DNA of 64,000 nucleotides from Planococcus shixiaomingii (GCF_030413615.1 NZ_CP129236.1:2712001-2776000); one strand, 5' to 3'. Shown: positions 34,233 to 42,615, numbered from the stretch's first letter. A program made the numbers and translations. The notes: generated by a model from the sequence alone, not told the origin.

Positions 34233-34814
34233 ATGACAAAAGAACTTGAAATTGAATTTAAGAATATGCTGACGAAGAAAAAGTATGAAGAGCTTCTATC
34301 TTTTTTTGCTTTCCGGCCAAATGATGCCAAAACTCAAGAAAATTATTATTTCGATACACGTGATTTTCAGTTAAAAGAAAAGCACTGTGCCCTTCGAATC
34401 CGAAAAAAAGCGGACCGGTTTGAGTGTACGCTGAAAATTCCTGCTCCAGTAGGGAATTTTGAAATAACTGATCCATTGAATGCTCAGCAAGTGCAGAATA
34501 TACTTCATGCTGTTTCGTTCGATGCCAAAGAGGTATTGTTAGCGCTCCAAGAAGAAGGCATTGATTGGAAAGAACTGCAGCCGATCGGCACATTGATCAC
34601 TCATCGTATTGAGTTTGATTATAAAGGCGGTTTGCTCGTATTGGATCATTCTCTTTATAGTGGTTTGGAAGATTATGAAGTCGAGTATGAAGTTTCGGAT
34701 GCTGCAGCCGGCCAGCAAATTTTCAATCAGTTTTTAGAAGAACACGCTATTCCTTATCATGCTGCAGATAAGAAAATTGCCCGCTTTATGAAAGCTGCCA
34801 CATCCCGCTCATAA
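34233..34814 (+). CDS. yjbK: CYTH domain protein (YjbK)
   Basis: A 193-residue CYTH-fold protein. The diagnostic ExExK motif is E6-I-E8-F-K10 in KELEIEFKNML. Further charged strand residues line the tunnel (DRFECTLKIPAP, EYEVSDAAAGQ). CYTH proteins bind triphosphates or polyphosphate with a divalent metal; B. subtilis YjbK is a triphosphatase-type member next to the alarmone synthetase gene. The ATG at 34233 has GAGGTG six bases upstream; the in-frame GTG at 34224 lies in that site. It diverges from relQ and is followed by an independent promoter for yjbI. Confidence 0.88.
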   Translation: MTKELEIEFKNMLTKKKYEELLSFFAFRPNDAKTQENYYFDTRDFQLKEKHCALRIRKKADRFECTLKIPAPVGNFEITDPLNAQQVQNILHAVSFDAKEVLLALQEEGIDWKELQPIGTLITHRIEFDYKGGLLVLDHSLYSGLEDYEVEYEVSDAAAGQQIFNQFLEEHAIPYHAADKKIARFMKAATSRS

Positions 34815-34877
34815 CTCTTTCACGTGGGACAATTCATAATATTTACTATTTTTCCAGCTTCTACTCAGTCGATTTGT

Positions 34878-34906
34878 TTGAGAAATTTCTGCTCTGTTGT
34901 TAGAAT
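34878..34906 (+). promoter_or_regulatory. Sigma-A promoter of yjbI-yjbH
   Basis: TTGAGA (34878-34883), a 17-base spacer, and TAGAAT (34901-34906), 30 bases before the globin start. Confidence 0.65.
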
Positions 34907-34935
34907 GAATTTACAGCTAAAGCAAAGGAGACACA

Positions 34936-35337
34936 ATGATGACTGGAAAACCGATTATTCCGTACGAAGAAATTGGTGCGGAACGCCTGTCACAGTTAGT
35001 CGATGCATTTTATGCTCGTGTGGCACAGCATCCAAAGCTGCAGCCGATTTTCCCTGATGACTTAACCGAAACTGCACGAAAACAAAAGCAATTTTTAACG
35101 CAATATTTAGGCGGACCAAATATATATTCAGAAGAACATGGACATCCACGATTGAGAGCACGACATCATCCGTTCCCTATTACTCCTGACCGTGCCCAAG
35201 CATGGCTAGAGTGCATGAGCGAAGCTATGGATGAAGTGGAATTGTCAGGAAAGTTTCGTGAAACCTTCTATAATCGCCTTGTTCTGACAGCGCACCATAT
35301 GGTCAATGAACAAGATAGTGAGGAGGAACTGGAGTGA
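34936..35337 (+). CDS. yjbI: Truncated hemoglobin, group II (YjbI)
   Basis: A 133-residue 2-on-2 globin that binds heme and O2. The proximal histidine is in RARHHPFPIT (H77 or H78), and the FYARVAQHPKLQPIFPDDLT start and LTAHHMVNEQ end are family features. It is co-transcribed with yjbH, whose start overlaps its stop by four bases. In B. subtilis YjbI has been reported to protect surface protein TasA from oxidation; whether that holds here is unknown. The ATG at 34936 follows AAAGGAG. Confidence 0.93.
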   Translation: MMTGKPIIPYEEIGAERLSQLVDAFYARVAQHPKLQPIFPDDLTETARKQKQFLTQYLGGPNIYSEEHGHPRLRARHHPFPITPDRAQAWLECMSEAMDEVELSGKFRETFYNRLVLTAHHMVNEQDSEEELE

Positions 35338-36131
35338 GCAATACAGAGTTTGTCCAAGACATCCCTGAAAAATCGAGTGTTTCCAAACCCTTGGAATTAT
35401 ATATTTTCATGGATCCACTCAATTCTCAGTGCTGGAAACTTCAAGCTACTATACGCAAGCTGCAAATTGAGTATGGGCATTATTTCTCGATGCAAATTGT
35501 TCTGAGCACTAAACTGACAAATTTAAATTCAATTGGCAAAACGTCGATCATCGATACAAACAATCTTTCGCATCCAGTACTCGCTTCTGTAGCCGTAAAA
35601 GCTGCCGAATTGCAAGGAAAGCGCGCCGGCAACCGGTTTTTGCATAAGTTGCAGGAATACTTGTTATTAAAGACAAAAGACGTATCCTGTTATTCTACTT
35701 TATTGGAAATTGCGGGAGAAGCTGAGCTGGACCAGGAAGAGTTTAAACGCGACTTCCATTCGGTACATACAGCGAAGGCTTTTCAATGTGATTTGCAGAT
35801 TACCCGTGAAATGGAAGTCAATGAAGTTCCGAGCATTGTGTTTTTCAACGAGTGCATAGAAGATGAAGGTGTTAAAGTATCCGGTCTTTATCCATATAAC
35901 GTATACCAAACTATCTTACAGGAAATGCTTGGCACCGAAAGTTTAAACAGACAGACCCCTCCTTCTTTAGATGAACTTTTTGCTAAATATTCTTCCTTAT
36001 CAACACAGGAGATCGCTTCGATTTACAGCATTTCCGAACAAACAGCTGAACGGGAACTAAAAAAGCAAATGCTCCAACAAAAACTGGAGCGCATCAGCTT
36101 AGATGAAGATACTTTATGGAAAGTAAAATAA
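35334..36131 (+). CDS. yjbH: ClpXP adapter protein for Spx degradation (YjbH)
   Basis: A 265-residue DsbA-like thioredoxin-fold protein that presents Spx to ClpXP. The fold begins with ELYIFMDPLNSQCWKLQATI (21-40), where B. subtilis YjbH has CxxC. Here the first cysteine is replaced by N30, leaving only C33. The His-Cys-rich N-terminal zinc segment of B. subtilis YjbH is also absent. The C-terminal region has DELFAKYSSLSTQEIASIYS. The start is GTG 35334 after GAGGAGG, overlapping the globin stop. The substrate gene spxA lies 5 kb downstream in the window. Loss of the cysteines should make stress sensing differ from B. subtilis. Confidence 0.9.
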   Translation: MSNTEFVQDIPEKSSVSKPLELYIFMDPLNSQCWKLQATIRKLQIEYGHYFSMQIVLSTKLTNLNSIGKTSIIDTNNLSHPVLASVAVKAAELQGKRAGNRFLHKLQEYLLLKTKDVSCYSTLLEIAGEAELDQEEFKRDFHSVHTAKAFQCDLQITREMEVNEVPSIVFFNECIEDEGVKVSGLYPYNVYQTILQEMLGTESLNRQTPPSLDELFAKYSSLSTQEIASIYSISEQTAERELKKQMLQQKLERISLDEDTLWKVK

Positions 36132-36161
36132 CCTATTCACCACATGGTGAATAGGTTATTT
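36128..36161 (+). terminator. Terminator of yjbI-yjbH
   Basis: A perfect 15-bp inverted repeat AATAACCTATTCACC and its complement with loop ACAT, followed by a T run. Confidence 0.9.
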
Positions 36162-36333
36162 TTTTGGATAAGCTTGAGTAAACAGCCGTGCTGCTATTCT
36201 ACAAGAATGCGTTGCCACGTTCTTCTTATATGCGACTCTTCTATAGGGGGCCCCATCTTGAGCAAATTTCCGCTATCCCTTCTTTTTATATCGTTTTTTA
36301 AAACAGTGGAGAAACAAAAAAAGACTTAGCAAA

Positions 36334-36448
36334 AAGAAAAAGGCTCCTTCCACGTCCGGAAGGAGCCTTTTTACTATTACACAAAGGGGATGGGAGAAAT
36401 GTTCACGCTCAAACAAAGGGGTGTATGTTTGTATGTGATTTATTTCAC
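36334..36448 (-). ncRNA. roxS: RoxS / RsaE regulatory small RNA
   Basis: A transcript of about 115 bases on the minus strand between yjbH and pepF, the same place as B. subtilis roxS. It contains the conserved RsaE/RoxS segments ATCACATACAAACATA, CCCCTTTGTTTGAGCGTGAA and TTTCTCCCATCCCCTTTG. The two C-rich CCCC seeds (36421-36418 and 36389-36386) pair with ribosome sites of target mRNAs. The RNA ends in a 15-bp terminator stem (36372-36358 with 36351-36337) and T-rich tail. A promoter with -35 TTGCAT and -10 TAAAGT places the start at about 36448. RoxS/RsaE lowers translation of TCA-cycle and NAD(P)H-producing enzymes; the identification is from memory of the sequence. Confidence 0.9.
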
Positions 36449-36483
36449 AACCTTACTTTATCACGAAATAATAGTTAATGCAA
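36433..36483 (-). promoter_or_regulatory. roxS promoter and Rex-type operator
   Basis: -35 TTGCAT (36483-36478), a 17-base spacer, and -10 TAAAGT (36460-36455). The sequence TTGTGAAATAAATCACAT (36450-36433) overlaps the start. It matches 15 of 18 bases of the Rex consensus TTGTGAAATATTTCACAA, and it also fits the Fnr half-site spacing TGTGA-N6-TCACA. Rex is favoured because B. subtilis roxS is Rex-repressed. Confidence 0.7.
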
Positions 36484-36572
36484 TATTTCACATGTTTTTT
36501 CACAAATTTGTCAACTTTGATTCTATATTGTTCTATTATTCTTTAAAAGAATATTATTTTAGAAAAACAAAA

Positions 36573-36600
36573 AAGAAGAACCGTCATATCTTAACGATTC
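36573..36600 (-). terminator. Terminator of pepF
   Basis: AGAATCGT pairs with ACGGTTCT (one G-T pair) on the minus strand, followed by TTCTTTTTTG. Confidence 0.6.
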
Positions 36601-36611
36601 TCCTTCCCTCT

Positions 36612-38420
36612 TTATTTTTTAAGCAATAACTTTTCTAATTCGTTTAATTTTTGTTCGAATACCTTGCACGCTTCTTCAATCGGTTTCGAAGAAGTCATAT
36701 CTACACCAGCTTTTTTCAATACTTCAATCGGATAATCTGAACTTCCCGCTTTCAAAAATTCATTGATGTAACGGTCGACTGCCGGCTGGCCTTGTTCAAG
36801 AATTTCTTTGCTCAAGGCAGTAGCTGCGCTAAATCCGGTGGCGTACTGATAAACATAATAATTATAGTAGAAATGCGGAATTCTTGCCCATTCTAATCCA
36901 ATTTCCTCATCCACAGCTACATCGTCGCCGAAATATTTTTTGTTCAGTTCATAATAGACTTCGGTTAACCGGTCAGCTGTCAATGCTTCCCCATTTTGAT
37001 CCATTTGATGGATCAAATGTTCAAACTCCGCAAACATGGTTTGACGGAAAACTGTCCCTCTAAATCCGTCCAGCCAGTAATTAAGCAAATAAATGCGCTC
37101 TTGGTCGTCTTCTGTAGTCTTGACCATGTATTCATTTAAAAGGGCTTCGTTGCATGTAGAAGCAACTTCTGCAACGAATATAGAATAGTTTCCATAGACG
37201 AATGGCTGAGATTCGCGTGAATAATAACTATGGACACTATGGCCGAATTCATGAGCAAGCGTAAACAAGTTGTTTACGTTATCCTGCCAGTTCATCAAGA
37301 TGTATGGATTGGTGCCATACGCTCCCGAAGAGTAAGCTCCGCTGCGTTTTCCTTTGTTTTCTTTTACGTCGACCCAGCGATTGTTAATGCCGTTTTCAAC
37401 AATGCCTTTATATTCTTCCCCAAGTGCATCCAAACCTTTTAGCACCAAGTCCGTCGCTTTTTCGTAAGGTATTTCCATCTTCACTTCTTTTACAAGTGGT
37501 GTGTACATATCATACATATGAACTTTGTCGATTCCCAATACTTCTTTGCGGAGCGCTGCATAGCGATGAAGCAAAGGTAAGTTGTTATGGATCGTCTCAA
37601 TCAAGTTGTCATAGACAGTTTCAGGAATGTGGTTATCAGCCAAAGCCGCTTGGCGTGCTGAGTCGAATTTGCGTATACGTGCATTGACGTTGTCGCGTTT
37701 GATGTTGCCGGAAAGTGTAGACGCAAACGTATTGCGGAATTTTCCATATGTAGCATAAACCGCTTTAAAAGCCGCTTCCCGCACTCGGCGATCTTTGCTT
37801 TCTAAAAACAGGCTATAGTTGCCGTGCGTGATTTGAACTTGTTCGCCTTTTTCATTTTCAATAGTAGGAAATTCCAAATCTGCATTGTTCAGCATCCCAA
37901 ACGTTTCGGATGATGCACTGACCACTTCTGCAAGCTGAGCCAGCAAGGATTCTTGTTCAGCAGGCAGCACATGCGGCCGCATCGTATTCAGTTCATCCAA
38001 TGCCTGACGGTACAATTGCAGCCCTTCATGCCCTTCTACGTACCCATTAAGAACCGATTCGTCCAGCTCTAGTATTTCCGGAGTTAAAAACGACAAACCA
38101 GCCGAAATTCTCGCATACAATGATTTCATCCGGCTATCCATCGCCTGGTATTTGGAGTTGGTTGTATCTTGGTCATATCGCATATGCGAATATGTATACA
38201 GTTTTTGAACACGTTCGTATAGTTCATCCCGGTATACAAGCACGGCATAAAGAGCTTCTGCACCTTCTTGTAATTTGCCTTGGTATGAACCCGATTTTTC
38301 GGCAAGAGCCGCCACTTCTTTAAACTCAGCTTCCCATGCTTCATCCGTTGCGAAAATATCTTCTAATTTCCACGTTAATTCAGTTGGAATCTCACTTCTT
38401 GTCAATGTTTCATTAGACAT
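36612..38420 (-). CDS. pepF: Oligoendopeptidase F
   Basis: A 602-residue cytoplasmic zinc peptidase of family M3. The zinc motif HEFGH is in FTLAHEFGHSVHSYYSRESQ near residue 390, and the third ligand lies in IFVAEVASTCNEALL about 30 residues later. The N-terminal segment SEIPTELTWKLEDIFATDEA is typical of PepF. It degrades peptides of roughly 7 to 17 residues and in B. subtilis affects peptide pheromone levels and sporulation when overproduced. It lies beside peptide transporters and coiA. The ATG at 38420 follows GGAGG. Confidence 0.95.
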   Translation of the reverse strand: MSNETLTRSEIPTELTWKLEDIFATDEAWEAEFKEVAALAEKSGSYQGKLQEGAEALYAVLVYRDELYERVQKLYTYSHMRYDQDTTNSKYQAMDSRMKSLYARISAGLSFLTPEILELDESVLNGYVEGHEGLQLYRQALDELNTMRPHVLPAEQESLLAQLAEVVSASSETFGMLNNADLEFPTIENEKGEQVQITHGNYSLFLESKDRRVREAAFKAVYATYGKFRNTFASTLSGNIKRDNVNARIRKFDSARQAALADNHIPETVYDNLIETIHNNLPLLHRYAALRKEVLGIDKVHMYDMYTPLVKEVKMEIPYEKATDLVLKGLDALGEEYKGIVENGINNRWVDVKENKGKRSGAYSSGAYGTNPYILMNWQDNVNNLFTLAHEFGHSVHSYYSRESQPFVYGNYSIFVAEVASTCNEALLNEYMVKTTEDDQERIYLLNYWLDGFRGTVFRQTMFAEFEHLIHQMDQNGEALTADRLTEVYYELNKKYFGDDVAVDEEIGLEWARIPHFYYNYYVYQYATGFSAATALSKEILEQGQPAVDRYINEFLKAGSSDYPIEVLKKAGVDMTSSKPIEEACKVFEQKLNELEKLLLKK

Positions 38421-38480
38421 TTTTCTTCCTCCTCTGCCTTATATCTTCAAGAATCGAACTAAGTAATATTTTCTCAATTC

Positions 38481-39566
38481 TCAGACGCTTTTGCAATAAG
38501 AATCAAATAAAAACTTCATAAGAACTGCATTCCCTCCCCGATGTTCTTTCAACCTTTCATATAAAGCAAGATAGTTCTTAACGAGAGCTTCAGCATCTTC
38601 TAGAGCAGCAGGATGGCTAATCGGAATTTTTTTTGATTCGATCAAAGCCTTTACGGCGATTTCTTTCTGCGACGCTTCTATCACTTGCAGCTGCCACAAC
38701 ACAGCATTACAAGGGATGAACTCTGCATTTTTTAAAGGCAGCCCAAATGCTTCAGGCAAAGTGCCTTCTTTTATCTGCAGCTCATAACAAGCGCGCCAAA
38801 ACGGACTGGCGATTCTATTTTTTATAAAAGACTGGGAAGCGATAAACTTTCTTCTCGTTTGATGAAACAAGTTAAACATCGTTTCAAATTCCTTCTCGGT
38901 CAATTTCTTAGGGACTGCAAAAGGAAAAGATTGTTTCAAGGCAGATAGCGGCTTCACTTTTCCAATCCATAGATTGCCGCTGACATAAAATAAGTTGGAA
39001 TAATAGTAGAAGCTGTTTTCTTCTGGAGAAAACAAAATTATATAGCCGGGATTTAACCGCAGCAATTCTTTTGTCCAAGCGGGTAGTTTGAGTAATTGGA
39101 TGCCATCTTTTAATGGCCCCTCTATTCCGACTATCCATACGGGTTGTATGCCGTGTTGTAAATATCCGTGGGTTCTGACTGCTAGTTGAGCAGTGGACAG
39201 CGGACTGCATTGATATTCGATTGCGAATTGCCGATTTACCAGCAGATCCGCTCTTTGGCAGATTTCAGGCAGGTATTTTTCGAGTTCAACTGCGTAGTTT
39301 TTAGATGAGAAGAATTGATAGAGCAGGAGTTTTCCTTGAAGGTGCCGCGGTGATTCAGGTTCGCTGTACGTATCGCAGTGAGTGAGGGATTTATGCGCAA
39401 AGTGAGGGGTTTTTATTTGGCCAATTTTAAGGATGACTTCAGCACCGCAGCACGGACAAAAAAATTCAGTGCTGTTCTTGATAGCCACTAATTCTTTGTT
39501 AGCATACGTCTTCGTTAAATAAAACAACAACTTATCTTTTGTCGAAGCAACTAAAATACAAATCAC
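38481..39566 (-). CDS. coiA: Competence protein CoiA-like
   Basis: A 361-residue protein of the CoiA family, needed for DNA uptake or recombination in competent Gram-positives. The N-terminal zinc-ribbon-like segment FFCPCCGAEVILKIGQIKTP with HFAHKS (about 35-60) is followed by the nuclease-like domain with ESPRHLQGKLLLYQFF and AIEYQCSPLS (the E-x-Q motif of the restriction-nuclease fold). The start is uncertain. GTG 39566 lies only one base after an AAGGAG site, and no other standard start is available nearby. An ATT at codon 4 would have a better spacing. It lies between pepF and mecA as in B. subtilis. Presence suggests potential competence, but no other com genes are in the window. Confidence 0.85.
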   Translation of the reverse strand: MICILVASTKDKLLFYLTKTYANKELVAIKNSTEFFCPCCGAEVILKIGQIKTPHFAHKSLTHCDTYSEPESPRHLQGKLLLYQFFSSKNYAVELEKYLPEICQRADLLVNRQFAIEYQCSPLSTAQLAVRTHGYLQHGIQPVWIVGIEGPLKDGIQLLKLPAWTKELLRLNPGYIILFSPEENSFYYYSNLFYVSGNLWIGKVKPLSALKQSFPFAVPKKLTEKEFETMFNLFHQTRRKFIASQSFIKNRIASPFWRACYELQIKEGTLPEAFGLPLKNAEFIPCNAVLWQLQVIEASQKEIAVKALIESKKIPISHPAALEDAEALVKNYLALYERLKEHRGGNAVLMKFLFDSYCKSV

Positions 39567-39607
39567 TCTCCTTTCTTTCCATTGTAAGAAAGTTCCAACA
39601 AAAAGAC

Positions 39608-39637
39608 AATAAAAAAAAGACCTCCAGTTAGGAGGCC
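39608..39637 (-). terminator. Terminator of mecA
   Basis: GGCCTCC / GGAGGTC stem with a TAACT loop and eight T residues on the minus strand, directly after the mecA stop. Confidence 0.75.
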
Positions 39638-40294
39638 TTATCCGAAATAATGCAGCACATTCGAAAGTGCGTCTTCTTTGAAAATTTCCTTGCCATACTC
39701 TTCTAAACGGTGAATAGTGATAGGAGTAATCTGCAAATACTCGGTAAAGATACTTATGTTATTTTTGACATCTTCATCTGAATGAAGCACTTCATCAAAG
39801 CTTGCATACAGATAGTATTTACCTTCAAAATGATATAAAGCTGTTTCAATCGGCACGTACATTAATCTACGGGCGATTGGCAATAATTCATCCACTTCGG
39901 AAAATACAAAGGTGTATTCAAGTTTTTTGACATCGGGTTCGTCAAATACTGGTTCAAACTCATCGAATTCTGGCGCAATGGCGTCGTCACTTGAAAACAT
40001 TTTACGTCGATCATCTATATCATCGGGCAAATCTAATTTTTGCCCATCTTTCGTGAGCTGCGCTTTTGTTACAGTTACTTCAAGTCCTTTATCCATTGCT
40101 TGAACTTGAATCCAGAGAGGGCCTTCCATGACAAAGTCAGCTTCCTCATTGACCTCATCCATCATTTCCCAAAATAACTCTTCACTTTTGTCTCGGTTAA
40201 ACCAGATTTCATCACGACTAAACCCACGCTCTTCTACGTCTAGATAGGAAATGTAAAATTTAACTGTATTGTCATTAATGCGTTCTATCTCCAT
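39638..40294 (-). CDS. mecA: Adaptor protein MecA
   Basis: A 218-residue adaptor that delivers substrates such as ComK to ClpCP and activates ClpC. The N-terminal substrate domain starts MEIERINDNTVKFYISYLDV with ERGFSRDEIW. An acidic linker follows (about 95-125; DDAIAPEFDEFEPVFDEPDV). The C-terminal ClpC-binding domain contains YTFVFSEVDELLPIARRL and ends VLHYFG. The ATG at 40294 follows GGAGAGG. It is between coiA and spxA as in B. subtilis. A gap of about 190 bases upstream of mecA holds no other gene. Confidence 0.95.
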   Translation of the reverse strand: MEIERINDNTVKFYISYLDVEERGFSRDEIWFNRDKSEELFWEMMDEVNEEADFVMEGPLWIQVQAMDKGLEVTVTKAQLTKDGQKLDLPDDIDDRRKMFSSDDAIAPEFDEFEPVFDEPDVKKLEYTFVFSEVDELLPIARRLMYVPIETALYHFEGKYYLYASFDEVLHSDEDVKNNISIFTEYLQITPITIHRLEEYGKEIFKEDALSNVLHYFG

Positions 40295-40480
40295 TTTACA
40301 CCTCTCCTTTCCTTTCGAATTGGACTAAGAGGATCACCTCATAAGCCGTGCCATGTTACTGTTTTAATTATATCTTCTTTAAGCTATAAAGAAAAAGTTT
40401 CTGCCTCAAAGCATTTGCTGCTTCAAGTAAATAGTAGTTTAGTGCAATTCACTGAATAATGCAACTGGTAATAAATAAAG

Positions 40481-40532
40481 AAAAGCTGTCCGAAGATCCA
40501 TTATGAGTTGCCATAAAGACCGGACAGCTTTT
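40481..40532 (-). terminator. Terminator of spxA
   Basis: Arms AAAAGCTGTCCG (40481-40492) and CGGACAGCTTTT (40521-40532) enclose a 28-base loop that can fold further. Confidence 0.75.
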
Positions 40533-40540
40533 CGCTTATG

Positions 40541-40939
40541 TCAGTTTACCAAACGCTGTGCTTCAAGCAACTGGTACGCTCTAACTTTGCGTGGAAGGAA
40601 ACGGCGAATTTCATCTTCGTTGTAGCCAACCTGCAAACGTTTTTCATCCATTATAATCGGACGGCGCAGCAATCCAGGATGCTCTTGAATCAATTCATAT
40701 AAACGCTGAAGCGGTAAACTTTCAACATCTACATTCAATTTTTGGAAAATCTTAGAACGCGTCGAAATAATTTCATCTGTGCCATCTTCTGTCATCCGCA
40801 AAATTTCTTTAATTTCACTTATAGTCAATGGTTCAGAAAAAATATTGCGTTCTGTATATGGAATTTCATGTTCTTCTAACCATGCTTTAGCTTTTCGGCA
40901 AGAAGTACAACTTGGTGAAGTAAATAAAGTTACCATCAT
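40541..40939 (-). CDS. spxA: Transcriptional regulator Spx
   Basis: A 132-residue ArsC-fold regulator that binds the RNA polymerase alpha subunit during disulfide stress. The redox switch CTSC (C11 and C14 here) follows [10 protein letters not shown], and a glycine in the EDGTDE segment is at the alpha-CTD contact. The [20 protein letters not shown] segment is characteristic. Two consecutive ATG codons are available (40939 and 40936); the first has AGGAAG at nine bases. It is the target of the ClpXP adapter YjbH encoded 5 kb away. A 320-base non-coding region upstream probably contains several promoters. Confidence 0.95.
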   Translation of the reverse strand: MMVTLFTSPSCTSCRKAKAWLEEHEIPYTERNIFSEPLTISEIKEILRMTEDGTDEIISTRSKIFQKLNVDVESLPLQRLYELIQEHPGLLRRPIIMDEKRLQVGYNEDEIRRFLPRKVRAYQLLEAQRLVN

Positions 40940-41261
40940 AATTGAACACTTCCTTTCGAGTATCAAGAGAATATAAACTAATCTATTATCAAATAAGAAT
41001 CAATATAATCTAGAAGCTTTACATTCATTATACAATACTTAACGTAAAATGAATATACTATTAATAGAAAAATATAGATTTCCTGCGTGAGTTGTCACAT
41101 TATTGTTAAATAATACTCTAAAAGAGAGTGTACTTTTTTAGTACCCGGCATATCCTATAATTAAACATATGTTTGTATTTTTTTATTCTCAATTACCGTT
41201 TCTTCTTGAAAATAGATTCTTCATTTATAATACGTTTTATCGGCAAAATAGTTCCAAACAA
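40940..41261 (-). promoter_or_regulatory. Long AT-rich spxA upstream region
   Basis: No ORF is supported. A TATAAT-like -10 (41032-41027 on the minus strand) lies about 90 bases before the spxA start. A small hairpin (ACTCT / AGAGT, about 41131-41150) lies further upstream, next to GTACTTTTTTAGTAC. The -35 and any PerR or YodB site could not be assigned. Confidence 0.35.
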
Positions 41262-41291
41262 AAAAAGCTTATTCAAATGAATAAGCTTTTT
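41262..41291 (-). terminator. Terminator of the glycoside-hydrolase-like gene
   Basis: A perfect 14-bp repeat AAAAAGCTTATTCA and its complement with a two-base spacer, followed by T residues on the minus strand. Confidence 0.85.
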
Positions 41292-41308
41292 ATCGACTAA
41301 TTAAACGA

Positions 41309-42523
41309 TTAAGGTGTATAGTCCACATCTTTTGAATACGTATTTCCGGCATTCCACAGCAAATACTCTTCGATGCCATAGTCATTTAACGCTTTAATTT
41401 GGGCTTCTACTTCTGCTTTTCCGTACTTCATGTAATTGCCGCTGCCAAGATAAGAGGCAGTGAAATCCTGCAGCCATGGACGCGAAACTGGAGGACTTTT
41501 CAGTTCACCCAATTTCTTGTTCTCAACTTTTGCATATTCCGAAACCAGTTTATATGGTTCTAAATCCGGTTTTGCGATACCGAAATACGAAGTCCAATGG
41601 CTTGGGTAGATCATTGAGGAAATTACATCCACGTTTTCAGAGATCTTCGAAAAATTCTGTCCGATGCCCGGAGCTTCTGGCAATGTTGCTGAATAACCGA
41701 AAATATCCACTGATACTTGCACATCGTACGGTTTCAATTGTTCGCGCGCATACGCAACAAAATCGGTAACAGCTTCTACCCGGCGCTGAACAGGATCAAG
41801 TTTCGAATCTTTATAGTCTCCCATTGAGTATTCAAGTGTATCCGCCCGGTTTTCGAAGCCTTCCGGGAAACGGACATAATCAAACTGGATTTCTTTAAAT
41901 CCAAGCTTAGCTGCCTCTATGGCAATTTGCACATTATAATCCCATACTTCTTTTAAAAACGGGTTTACGAACGATTCTCCTCTTCCATTCTTCCAGACCG
42001 AATCACCGTCCACAAACGATAAATCTGGCCGTTCTTTAGCCAGTACAGAATCTTTAAACACCACTACACGAGCAATGGGATAGATTTCTTTTTCTTCCAT
42101 CACTTCAAGAACCTTTCTCGGATCTTTCATGAGTGGTTGCCCAATGTCCAACTTGGCTAAATCAGAGCCTTTTTCTGGTACATAAGTCAAATGCCCAAGA
42201 TCTTCTTTAACATCGATGACCATAGCGTTCAATTCAGTAGAATCAACTAATTCAACTAAGCTATTAAAACGCTCGCCTCCAGCTGAATGAGCAGTAACGA
42301 ATATTCCACGGACCGCATCCGGGTATTCGAAAGTAAGACCTGAATCATATCTGAATAATTCCGAGGCAGCTACTACTTTTTTATCGATGTTTGCTACACC
42401 GTATGTACGTATTGTAAAGTCTGACGCTTCCTCATCTGCCGCCAAAACAGGTGCTGCTCCTAGTAAACTTACCATTAACGCGCTCACAGCGGTCCATTTA
42501 ATCCATTTCATGATGGCCTTCAT
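41309..42523 (-). CDS. Exported putative glycoside hydrolase (DUF4015 type)
   Basis: A 404-residue exported protein with a signal peptide (WTAVSALMVSLLGAAPVLAA, cut about residue 29). The mature part fits the DUF4015 putative glycoside-hydrolase family with a TIM-barrel fold: VRGIFVTAHSAGGERFNSLV, LNAMVIDVKEDLGHLTYVPE, the strand EIQFDYVRFPEG with an acidic residue typical of the active site, VSVDIFGYSATL and VDVISSMIYPSHWTSYFG. The sugar substrate is not known. The ATG is at 42523 with AAGGATG just upstream; an ATG three codons later is possible. It lies alone between spxA and oppF with its own terminator. Confidence 0.8.
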   Translation of the reverse strand: MKAIMKWIKWTAVSALMVSLLGAAPVLAADEEASDFTIRTYGVANIDKKVVAASELFRYDSGLTFEYPDAVRGIFVTAHSAGGERFNSLVELVDSTELNAMVIDVKEDLGHLTYVPEKGSDLAKLDIGQPLMKDPRKVLEVMEEKEIYPIARVVVFKDSVLAKERPDLSFVDGDSVWKNGRGESFVNPFLKEVWDYNVQIAIEAAKLGFKEIQFDYVRFPEGFENRADTLEYSMGDYKDSKLDPVQRRVEAVTDFVAYAREQLKPYDVQVSVDIFGYSATLPEAPGIGQNFSKISENVDVISSMIYPSHWTSYFGIAKPDLEPYKLVSEYAKVENKKLGELKSPPVSRPWLQDFTASYLGSGNYMKYGKAEVEAQIKALNDYGIEEYLLWNAGNTYSKDVDYTP

Positions 42524-42580
42524 CCTTTCTGTTAATCTCTTTCCATTTTAGCATTATTTCGACGGATTGGAAGAATTTAA

Positions 42581-42612
42581 AAAAGCAATGCCAAAGGATT
42601 GGCATTGCTTTT
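42581..42612 (-). terminator. Terminator of the opp operon
   Basis: AAAAGCAATGCCA (42581-42593) and its complement (42600-42612) form a 13-bp stem with T residues on the minus strand, just after oppF. Confidence 0.9.
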
Positions 42613-42615
42613 CCG

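Noticed and set aside
36144..36329. Plus-strand ORF of 61 codons after yjbH
   Set aside because: No ribosome site, starts within the yjbH terminator, no recognisable protein features.
36433..36450. Fnr box instead of Rex box
   Set aside because: TGTGA-N6-TCACA also fits Fnr, but the wider 18-base match and known Rex control of roxS favour Rex; kept only as an alternative.
36390..36629. Plus-strand ORF of 79 codons in the yjbH-pepF gap
   Set aside because: It is antisense to the RoxS RNA, its GGGGATGGGAG start context is the complement of the conserved C-rich seed, and the product is an AT-driven aromatic-rich string.
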